64,000 nucleotides of DNA from Isoperla grammatica (Eukaryota > Arthropoda > Insecta > Plecoptera > Perlodidae). Positions 46,401 to 58,400 of the stretch are shown here, one piece after another (the stretch's first letter is position 1; every line of letters starts with the position of its first letter). The notes under the pieces were generated by a model. It saw only the letters and a program-made list of their open reading frames with translations, was not told where the DNA came from and searched no databases. A program made the position numbers and the translations under genes. Location of the stretch: contig OX246746.1 in assembly GCA_945910005.1 (NCBI GenBank), forward strand, positions 25,505,075 through 25,569,074. Reading direction: 5' to 3'.

Positions 46401-49400
46401 ACAATATTTAAAATAAACTTATATGGTTGCACTTCGTAGACTGGTACAATATCACAAATATTAAAACAAAACTAGCACTTTGTAATATGTTTGTCTTTGT
46501 AGGGCCTGGCTCCTTTCAAAGATTATGATACCTAGTCCTCCTTTCAAAGATTATGATAAAAAAATAAAATATAGCAAACAATAATAAAGTATAAAGTAGG
46601 GATGTCAACGATTACGATTAAATCGATTCGATTAATCGATTATTAATCGAAAACGATTAATCGATTATTTAAAAAAAAAATCGATTTTAAATTTTCGCGC
46701 TTTTTTAAATTTAGTTCTCAAGATCTGCCGCCTATTCGAGTGCGAGCGCTAGCGCTAGCATCGCTATTGCTCAGTTTCATTTACAGTAGGCCTAGGCCTA
46801 GGCCTAAGAACAGCAACAGCATAACTTTGCGTCACAATTTGAGCCGAATTTCCAGTCATATTTTGAATAGCTGTGTCTAGTCGCCTACCCTAGACCCAGC
46901 ATTCGACGCCTACGATCTATAAAAATACGAGTTGTTATGTTTGTTCACAAATAACAAGAGAAGTAAGGTTAGAAAAGTCGCTACGATTTTTAGTTCACAT
47001 CACGTAAATTTTAATTACGCTGCACATGAAAATAATAATATTACGACGCATATTCAGCATACTTAATTACTTATTGGTTAAAAAAAAAAGGGAAGTGAAT
47101 AACTATAGCCCTTCAGGCCTAACTAGGACAGAAATTATCGTCGAAATCTTGGACAGAACATGACAAAAATACTCCGTGACGTAAAATATATCGATAGTCG
47201 AAAAGAAGTCGAATTGCGAACTCGTGGCTTGCGCGGGCAATTCAAACTAACCGAAACCAGACCAAAGTTTGGAAGAAACTTGCTACTATACCAACATTTA
47301 ACAAAACGATTAATATCGATTAATAATCGATTATGGAGGTGAAAGTGAATTCGATTATCGATTATAATAATTTAATCGTTTGACATCCCTAGTATAAAGT
47401 AACATTAGCCTAGGCCTAGGCTATGCCTAAGCTAATTTCAGGAGATGGTTGTGAGCCAAGGAGGTCTTGATATGCCTAGGCCTAAAGTTCTTGTCTTTTT
47501 AACCTGAGCCCGGCGTTTTGCGAGTTCAAAGAAACTAGGATGTCGCCTGCTCTATTGTAAACCCTTCTAATTTGACGGGTAGGATGGGCCTCCCCGGAAC
47601 ACCGAAGTACAATCACATCCAATACATATTGGTCCGCTGCTAGTGAACCATCAGTATTATTATTTATATAGTATCGTTACTTGCATGACGATATTTCGTA
47701 GGATAGTTGTACCTTGCAGAGAAATACATTGCGTCAACGTCTCGACTACCCTCTCGCTCCATCAATATCATCATTATACAAAATACAGGGCCAACTCCAC
47801 AATGGATGTGACTGTACTCAGCGCGGAGATGCACTTCGGCTGTCAAACTGTGACACGTTTACAACGTGATACAATAGAAGAGGCGGCGCTCTACGCGCTT
47901 TGATTCTGCCAAACGCCGGGCTCAGGTTAAAATGACAAGAACTTTAGATGAACATTTAATGCCTAGGATGTTGGGGGCACATATTTTGTGCATAGTCTAG
48001 ATAGACCTAGGCCTAGGTCCTACCACAATCATGACAAGTCTTACTTGATATGAAGCCCTAGCCTAGGCCTTGACCATAGGCCTAAGTCTAGCCATCCACA
48101 AGGATAAATGATAGACCCAACGTAACTAAACTCAGTAGAACCAAAGCCTAGGCCTAGGCTAAGCCTAAGCTAATGTCACAAGATGGTTGTGAGCCAGGGA
48201 GGACTTGATATGCCTAGGCCTGGATGAACATAATGCCTAGGATGTTGGGGGCACATATTTTGTGCATAGCCTAGATAAACCTAGGCCTAGGTCCTACCAC
48301 AATCATGACAAGTCTTACTTGATATGAAGCCCTAGCCTAGGCCTTGACCATAGGCCTAAGTCTAGCCAATCCACAAGGATAAATGATAGACCCAACGTAA
48401 CTAAACTCAGTAGAACCAAAGCCTAGGCCTAGGCTAAGCCTAAGCTAATGTCACAAGATGGTTGTGAGCCAGGGAGGCCTTGATATGCCTAGGCCTGGAT
48501 GAACATAATGCCTAGGATGTTATTGTTGGGGGCACATATTTTGTGCATAGCCTAGATAGACCTAGGCCTAGGTCCTACCACAATCACGACAAGTCTTACT
48601 TGATATGAAGCCCTAGCGTAGGCCTAGACCATAGGCCTAAGCCTAGCCAATCCACAAGGATAAATGATAGACCCAACGTAACTAAACTCAGTAGAACCAA
48701 AGCCTAGGCCTAGGCTAAGCCTAAGCTAATGTGGCAAGATGGTTGTGAGCCAGGGAGGCCTTGATATGTCTAGGCCTGGATGAACATAATGCCTAGGATG
48801 TTGGGGGCACATATTTTGTGCATAGCCTAGATAGACCTAGGCCTAGGTCCTACCACAATCATGACAAGTCTTACTTGATATGAAGCCCTAGCCTAGGCCT
48901 TGACCATAGGCCTAAGTCTAGCCAATCCACAAGGATAAATGATAGACCCAACGTAACTAAACTCAGTAGAACCAAAGCCTAGGCCTAGGCTAAGCCTAAG
49001 CTAATGTGGCAAGATGGTTGTGAGCCAGGGAGGACTTGATATGCCTAGGCCTGGATGAACATAATGCCTAGGATGTTGGGGGCACATATTTTGTGCATAG
49101 CCTAGATAGACCTAGGCCTAGGTTCTACCACAATCATGACGTCTTACTTGATATGAAGCCCTAGCCTAGGCCTTGACCATAGGCCTAAGTCTAGCCAATC
49201 CACAAGGATAAATGATAGACCCAACGTAACTAAACTCAGAAGAACCAAAGCCTAGGCCTAGGCTAAGCCTAAGCTAATGTCACAAGATGGTTGTGAGCTA
49301 GGGAGGCCTTGATATGCCTAGGCCTGGATGAACATAATGCCTAGGATGTTGGGGGCACATATTTTGTGCATAGCCTAGATCTAGGCCTAGGTCCTACCAC

Positions 49401-52400
49401 AATCACGACAAGTCTTACTTGATATGAAGCCCTAGCGTAGGCCTAGACAATCCACAAGGATAAATGATAGGCCCAACGTAACTAAACTCAGTAGAACCAA
49501 AGCCTAGGCCAATGGTATAGGCATAAAGTTATAAACTGTAAAGTGAAAACACTTGTTTATTATCTAGGCCCTTATGGCATCTTCAGATGCTTTCCACAAT
49601 TTTTGCATTTGGCAGAACTTTTGTTTGCCAAAAGTGGTTTGAATTTCTTTGCCAAAGCCTTGCAATCGCGTCTTAATCCGAGTCACTGTCTTCCAGTTCC
49701 ATTGTTTGTCATTTATGTGGTTTATGTCATACAACAACAACAAAAATCGCCAGCAGCGAGCTCAGATCTCAGGCATCCAGATTCTTCAAAACATCGCTCA
49801 CGCCACGCAGTGTTGTCACATTCAAGTCAAAGACAATTTTTCGTTTGATACCCACGCGCTCTGTCGACGAAACTATAAACCTCTTACACTTTTCAAGATC
49901 TGCTCTCTAGCGGCGACAATTCAAACTTCTTGTACTTTTGGCGGTCTTTTTAATACACATCCTACTAGTGAGTGCTGAACTCAAAATAGTTTGAATTTCG
50001 AAAAATAGTTAATATTCGAATTTCGAATCGAATATAGGTTACTAATTTTTCGCGAATATTATTCGAAATTCGAATATTCGCACAGGACCAGTATTTAGGC
50101 CTATGTATTAGGGACGGGAAAAGCGTATAAAATCCTAAACGTTTAACCTCGTTTTAAACTTACGTTTAAACGCTAACCTCGCTCCCCTAAAAAAATGTTT
50201 CTTTTTGTGAAAGTAACAACCAAAGAAAGTCAGCGGCTGCACAGTGGGAACAGAGAAGTGCTTTGAGTTAGCCGACTTGACAAATTGGATAAACCAGTAT
50301 CGATATTCTGACTGCTTAACAACAGAGAAAATTCGACCCCCCGTTTATTTTTTGTTTAAAACTCATGTCGAAAGTACCAAGGGGGGGGGGGGGGGGGGGG
50401 GCATCTGTAATTTCATGAGTTAATTACCTGCCGGTCCAAGACCAACTCTCCTGGAGATGCTATCCCATCTCCATCCAGAATATCGTGCTTGTAAACAGCT
50501 TTCTTTGAAGCTGTTTGAAGCAAGGGCCCTTGGATCCGGTCACTCGTCTGATTTGGATAGCGTTTCAAAGTGCACTTGGCGTTACGATAGACGAGACACC
50601 TTCCATAACCTGGAAATAAATAACAATTCAGTTAACTCAATGCTCTTTGTCAATAGCTACATATTAGCCTACATCTTCAAATGCTGTAGGCATACTTAGA
50701 ATCCTGGTAGAGATCACAAATCATGTATTGCAATTGTCAGGTGAAGATGGTGATACTTGGGCGTAACGTCTCATATTTCGGCAACGATGCTTATCGAGAC
50801 GGTGAGTGGATGACGATGAAGATGTAAAAGTGTCATATGACATCCATGCCCAAGCCAGGATTCGAACCTGGAACGCGGTTTACTAGACCGTTGCCAACTA
50901 CGTTGGCCGAGTGAACAAGAGGCTTCATTATTGAGCTGCCTGAAAGTCACAATACAGACCAGACCGGTAAGGAAGGTATTGGGAACACACATCCAGGCAG
51001 AGACATAGATATAGAATGTAAGTGGCAGTGAGTTGAGAGATGCATACATGCATGTGTTTACTATATTATGTAGGCCTACATAGCTTGATGTATTCTACAT
51101 ATAACTAGACTAGATAGACTTAAAACACTAGATACTTAAAATCAATTCAATTGTAACTACTTACAGCATTAGAATGCAATTCCTAACTAAATTTCAATAG
51201 GAATGGGAACAGTTTATTTTGTATTGGAAAATTTGCATTTTGTAGCGTTTTCAAAAACACATGTTCACCGATTTAGCAACTAAACCCTAAAACGCTACAC
51301 AAAAATGTATCTCTACAACAACATCTATTTACAACTGATAATTTAAATCATCACAAGCAAGGCCATTAACATACCTCTATCTAGAGAAGCTCTGTTGAAG
51401 ATGGTGGCGTCTTCTATGTCGTAGCCGGAGTAGCTCATGACGGCAATCACGGCATTCTGCCCAGCCGGCACTTTGTTGTAGTTGATGATGTCCAGGGTTC
51501 TTGTCGTCACCATCGGCCGCTGGGGATAAACCTCGTTGTACATTAGCGTGTCGATGCGGTTCTGCTGACTGTAGCCGATCACACCTACAAACAAAGAGAC
51601 ACTATTTGTAATGTTCAACAATTTATAACATATTTATTGCACATATTTATTGGATAGCCAGGAAGAAAAATGATTGAAAAATCAAACTTTCGACATAGGA
51701 TAAAAAAAAAAAACAATTTATCACGGTAGGGTTCCCAACTCTGCAAAATAACATACCGGGACAAATAGCGCATGAAAAGGGAATGGCTCACGTGATACTG
51801 CCAAAGGTCCTTCGGAGGCCTATCGCCGAAGGCGTAAACATTTTTGACCTTTTTTTTCATGATTTACGTTCTAAAAACATGTTTTTACTGCTTGACAAGA
51901 AAACAAGAATTCCAAAGAATTCAACGCTCTCCTTTTGAACAAAAATCTTTCGCAGTGAATTAGAAATTAGGAGTTCACGTGCCTGCCTGAGATTGTTATT
52001 TTATTAATTATTGTGTTTCTATAACAATATTAATAGGGTATATACTATATACCTATTTTTATTGAAACATATGAAATGATTAAGAAAACATAATGCATTT
52101 GGAAAGTCAACTTTGGAAACTATGCTCACATTAATTTATTATCCATTCTCACTGCTCGTTTCGAGCTGTAATTCCGGGACATTTGCCGTCCCGGAATCAG
52201 TTTAATTTCAACCAGGACAAGATCTTCAATTCCTGGTCTGTCCCGGCAAAACCGGGACGATTGGGAACCCTAATCACGGGTAATCCCGTTATCACACATA
52301 TTCCTTAAGCAGGTATTCTGGTGAACAGTAAGCACTTGAAATTGGAAATTTTAGACAAAAGCTCCATCTAATTGTTTTTGGTAGCCCCATAACAAATTGA

Positions 52401-55400
52401 GTAACCTGCTTATTTTATTATTTCAATTTGAATAATTTTACATTTGAAGTCACAAATATAGCCTACTGGTACATCACTGTTTTTGAAAATTATTCCAATT
52501 TCATTCTAAGCAAGATTTTTTACTATAATGATGACTAACCTATGCAATCAGGATATGCAACCCTCACTACAACTGACAGAATAAGTCCCGAACTCGTTGT
52601 TGGTTCTTTTAGCAATAGCTCTGTGCAAGGTTCTACTTACTGTACGGTACCTAGAGACAATGACTTATATAGCATTAATTCATTACAAAGATAACATACT
52701 TTTAGGATTGAAAAAGCATTTGGAGTATTTGACGTGTTTTTTCAATTTGCATTTTTATTGCTGATATAATATGTAGTAATAGGCTATTGTATAGAGCTGG
52801 ACCGATTCCGATTCTTCATAGAATCGGCAAAACCGCCGATTCCGATTCTTGATTCAATGTGTTTACATCACTGATTCTTTCAAATTTCACACCCAAGAAA
52901 ATAAATTCCAGAAATGGTCGATAATTGATAGTCGATAATCGAAAGTCAATATTGTTGTGCGTGTGCACCAATCACGAGTCTACTTCACTAAGTCGATAGA
53001 TGGATAGTTGACTTCCAGTTGTGGTCGAGACTCAAGGACGGTACCAAAGAATTTAACGGACAGAAAAAAATCATCAGTCGCGAGTCATAATATCTTCATT
53101 ATTTTTAATATGTATCAGATTTGCGCTTTGAGGGACTAAATAATGGTTTGCTTCGGAAATTAGTGTTCATGTAAGCTACTACTAGAAGTTTGTGGGAACT
53201 AGGAATCTCGCACCTAGGCCTATAATTTATCTTCCATTTGAAAGATTAACTGTGTGGTTCCGGTTCTGGTCACCAGTTTCTGTTGCACCTCATTTATTCC
53301 ATATTATGATATCAAAAAGTGTTCTCGCGACAGTGATACCCTTTCTACCAGTTCAAAATGTGTTCTAGCCAAGTATACGTCGTATTTTTTGTGTTTGCCC
53401 TGCGAAGAATTGTGTAATCAAAGGAAATGTTCTTGTGCACCATGTGCTTTTGAAAAAAGTCCATTGTGCCAAGGCCTTGGGCCTAGGCCTACTTGGCCTA
53501 GCCCCCCCCCCCCCCCCCCCCCAGCAGCTCTGCAAGTGTTCCACTTCCATTCCTTCCTTGTCAGAGCTAATCGAATCGAACCTAAATCCCATCGTGTACG
53601 AAATTGAGTGTTTACTAATTAAGTTGAAAGTCGCAATTGATAGGCCTAGGCCTAGCCGTAACCTCCCTAACCTCAAAATCATGACGCCGGACTGCAACAA
53701 CAACCAACACGACTGTGAGCTCGGTAGCTGGTAGAACGGTAGGTAGCTAGTAAACCTACTTTGCATCCTTAGGCTTATGCCTACAAATGTTTGTTTTTAA
53801 CATATCAATGGCTGCAACATAGATTTAAATTTGTACACTGAACTTTGCTTCTAGCCAATTGAAATAGGAAAATAAAAAATAAATAGGACAATATTGATCA
53901 CTGAAATATATGCTATTTAGGTAGTAGTAGGTCTAATTGTATGACCATAGTCATTTACAATTTTTTTTTAGAAAAAGGTAAAAAAAGGTAAAAAATAATC
54001 GGCATTGGTGAGAATCGGTGTGTAGATTCGGTAAATAACTAGAATCGGAATCGGCATCGGCAAAAAAGTGGAATCGGTCCAGCTCTAGCTATTACTATAA
54101 TGTAGGGACAGGATCCAGCAGCTTACCTTAGATGAAAGATGATGAATTTGAGAGTAGAAAGCTTGCATACTGAAGACATAAAACAAAAATTATGAGACAT
54201 TTCGACACGAGGTCTTGATCACTCAAGAGGAAGATGGCTACTGTCAATGTGCACTTTTTACACTCAAATTTGTCACCTTACATTTAAGCTGTTGGATCCC
54301 ACCCCTACATTATACTATTCCAGCCGACTGGCACCTATCAACATAACCTAATAGTAATATTAATAAATTACAAAAAAAAGTGACTAAAAAAAAATCAATA
54401 CCCATTGCCTGCTTCCCCATGGCGCACTGGTACGTATTCCTGGGGCTCTGGTTGTGATGGGGATAGGGAACTGTGCCTGCGCACACTCCCAGCAAGGTGA
54501 ACGGAGCAATCTCCACGTGCGTGGTTAGACCAGGGATGATGTCAGACTCTCGCACAGATATGTGGCAGTCATTCTCTTCGTTCACGTCCAGGTACTCGAT
54601 CAGACCTGTACACACAAAACACGAACTGGTTAACAGTTCTATCGGCTAGGTCACTAGTTGGGAGAAAGGAGACCAACAGCTAACCTTAAACGTAATAGGC
54701 GGCCACATGAAAAATAGAACACATCAAACGATAGGTTACAAATGTAATTTAATATTAATTATATTGTGATTTATTATTAAAGGTAATTTATTTATTTAAT
54801 TATCTACTAAACAGTGTAAATAATGTGTAAAACTATAAATAGTGTGAAGATGGGTCAGTAATGGTTAGGGCCACAGATTTATGATAAATAAAAACTCACT
54901 ATATCGTCATATAAAATGCAAGATTTCGTTTTATTAATTCGTCAAATAACGTACATTTCGTCACAATAATAAAATGAATTTAGCTTAAAAAAAAAAAGCT
55001 TAACAGATTTAGCTTTTTGAGCTACGGCTATTGTTGAATAAGATTTTGTGGTATGCCTACAAATTAGCCTGTGTAACTATGACTATCCAACAGTAGATTT
55101 AGGCCTACATTTACTGTGTTATGTTAAGCCTAACATTAACTCGACATTTTTAGGTTTAGGGCAGGTTCTGTTGTCCGAAAGAATGTTGCCATAGCTTGAA
55201 AAACCCCTATGAAAAACTGTTAGGCCCTAATCCAGTTCCTTCTGCACATCACAACACGAGCGAAGAAAACCTAACCTCCAACGAGTGGGTAGCATGGGCG
55301 ACGCCCACAACGGATGTGACGTCACGTACTCAAATGTGACTCACAAACAGAAGGCAGTGGAATGTCGTATTTAAAGTGCAGTGCAGAAAGACAACCATCT

Positions 55401-58400
55401 TGGCTTTTAACTTGTTTGGAATTGTGATGTAGTTATGGCGGGTAACTAGAAAACCTGAAAATATCCAAAATATATTTTGTTTTTTCGTAATTTAGTTACT
55501 ATAATCATAGAAATTTGGAATTTTCGTTTGAAATTCACGTAATGGAAAAAAAATTCCAGATTTCGTGAGATGACTAATTTTCGCGCCAAATCGCGAATAA
55601 ATTTTCGGTTTTAAAGTATCCCAAAATGGTTCTTAACTTAAAATATACTAAAAAATGTGTTTTCAGCACATTTTGCGAATTCGCGCTTCGCGAAAATTCG
55701 GTGGCCCTTCGGAAACGTTTTGACATTTACTACAGGTATAACGTCATGTGATGTGTTACTAACTTCTCACGTGGCCACTTATCACGTTTCAGGTGGTCCC
55801 AATTACGTTTCAGGCAATGTACATGTAAACTGAGTTGCAACTTCCTACTGTTTTGTGAGCTAATGACTGAGCCAATTGAAGGTTTTCAAATCCAGACTAC
55901 CCTCATACCTTAAATCTATTTAATCTAACCCCCTTGGCAGGAACTAAATGTTTTAGTGGCCCATTTATTTTCCAGTAACTACTGCACCCTGTAAGAAGGT
56001 TTCAGTACGTCCATTCTTGACATTATTCAGTTTGTTACAGTGACTCTAGGTTGAAGTTTTTCCTAATATTATTTATCATTTTTGATAAAAATGCCTGGTA
56101 CCGGTACATACGTATATGTAAACCTACAAGACAACCATTAGACTTACCATCATCAAGGAAGTCTTGAAAACACGACAGATTTAGCTTGAGCTCATCTATG
56201 TGTGCCTGATTCACCAGCGAATATCCGTTGGTCACGATAATGTAAGGACGGCACAGTCGACCCGCGTCACAACTGATGTACACACACCTGGAAAATGTAG
56301 GAGATCGTTATATGAATAGTTGAATACCAATAACAATTACTCTTCTTTCACAAAAATAGTAAATATAATGATTAGATACAGAAAAAAAAAAAAAAAAAAC
56401 AAACAATAAACACGATCAAAGAAAATACCTCCCTTGCCACTTTATTTCAAAATTTCTTTCGTGTTTTGTTCTGCGAATATGTATCTGCAATATCAGCCAA
56501 TTAACCCTCGGTCAATCGCGTGGGGTTTAATAAACCCCAGCCTTTTATTTCTCTGTAGATAACTTCATTATCGATCTTTCCTTCTAGATGCAGTATCATT
56601 ACTCTGTCTATGAATGAAATATGTAACTAAAATTTGCACACTGAATTTGGTTTTGTTCAGTTGTCAGCTTGAATTCCATTGGGGTTCCAGGAACCCCACG
56701 CGAGTGTTTATGTAACAACTTTGCGCCTGTTTTGAAGTCAGAAGTTTCGAAGCCGGCAAGATGTGTACATATATACTCTACAATAATTGTACTTGTTTGT
56801 TATACATTTTAATTTCAATACCTTATTATTCGAATATAGGCACTAGGCACAATATTTTCACACTACTAATCCCTAGGCATAATACCACTAGGCCTAAGAT
56901 CTACTATTTATTTACAGGTAGCAGAATGGGATCATGAAATGTAAACTAGGCCTAGGCTTAGCCTAGTATGCATGCTTAGGATTTTAGGCTTTGATTGTAG
57001 CTGCTAGGCACAAAAACTAATACTTTATGCTCTAGGCCCAAGATTCTAGACTTTGATTTGAGCCCCTAGACACAAATATGTTGCCTACACTAGGCTCTAA
57101 GTCTAGGCCTAATACTTTCGGCTTCTATTTGAACCGCTGAGCAGAAAATCTGTACTCTAGGCACTAGGTCTAACACTTCCGGCTTCGATTTGATCCACTA
57201 GTCACAAAACCTATATACTAGGCGCTAGGCTTTGATTTGGGCCACTAGGGACACAACCTACACACTTGTGCCTTAGGCCTAATAGTGTAGGCTACAATTT
57301 GAACCATCAGGCACAAAGCCTACACATTGACTACATTTATCAAGCGGGCTGAGTCCGGACTTATTTTATTCCGCGCCGAGCCCACTCTCAATTTATTAAG
57401 GTAGTTAAATCCGAACTAGAAATCCAAGATGGATTCCTAGCAAGCTCGAGCTTATGCAACACCTTGAGTGTTTTTATACTAGCTGTAGAAGGCTGTGAAC
57501 AGCTGATATGTCAGAAGTGTTGATCAAGCCCGAGGAATAGTAGGGTCTATTACAAAATAAATAGGCTAGGGCATAGGGGTATAGGCTAGGCCGTATTTAT
57601 TTAGTGAGAAACTTAAGTTAAATGTTTTGTAACCTGAGCAAAAGAGCTCCTAACAGAAATAATCTAAATAACCTCAAACTTACTTCCTGCCATCAAGCAT
57701 CTGGGCAATGTTCTTTTCCTTTATTAAGCTTATAAGAAATTCAGTTTCCGTAGTATCCCATGTTGAGCGTGAATCTTTATGTTTCTGTTGCTGTACAGCA
57801 TAACTCGACATGTTAATTTATTGCTCGCTTAAAAATCGCGTTAAAAGGCTAAAAGCTTGTTTGTTGACGGAATCGCCAGCGCCATGTGTTTCACAATCAC
57901 GTGGAGCAATTTCGCGCGTATTCTAATATTAACAGGCCGTGGGCCATTTGTTGTTGGCGGTGAGTAATCTGCGTGGTCAGGCGTGGTCATTCAAGTCAGC
58001 TCGATTCCGTTTATCAACAAATTTTAAGCTCGGGTAAAGCGAGCCAGTGCGGTGTCGTTGCCGAACTGGAATAAGTTCGAGCTGACGTGTTTATCAGACA
58101 AATTAAGTGCGGACTCAGTCCAGCTCATGCGGACTCAGCCAGGTTGATAAACGTAGTCATTAGGCCTGAGGCCTAAGATTGTAGGCTTTGATTTGAGCCG
58201 CCAGTTACAAAATCTATATACTAGGCACCATGTTTTAACTTTTAACAGAAGATAGTACCATTTAATTTTTTTTTTTAATTGCAATATAATATTAAAACAC
58301 ATGTATGCTTAAACACAAATGATAAAAAAAAACTGTGTTTATACGATCACGTTGACAAATTTATATTTGAAACGCCATACTGTATTTTAAAAACTAAAAA

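Larger units (their letters stand above)
46210..50090. mobile_element. Composite 3.9 kb hAT-like element, TSD GTATTTAG
   Basis: Ends TAGGCCTGTGCGAATA / TATTCGCACAGGACCA with subterminal TTCGAAT repeats and the perfect 8-bp duplication GTATTTAG at 46202-46209 and 50091-50098. It contains a second hAT-like element (46597-47391), a MITE (47484-47945) and a 275-bp satellite (47946-49510). No transposase frame remains. The whole unit sits in a POLR3B intron. Confidence 0.9.

Noticed and set aside
47946..49510. Repeat array as a CRISPR
   Set aside because: Units are 275-bp head-to-tail copies with no short repeat/unique spacer pattern, in an animal genome.
50846..50915. Possible functional tRNA gene
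   Set aside because: Boxes A and B are good, but the acceptor stem does not pair convincingly and SINE-like sequence follows, so it is called a tRNA-derived SINE.
53254..53607. Plus-strand frame with a proline run
   Set aside because: The run comes from a C homopolymer inside a hAT-like element. No conserved domain.
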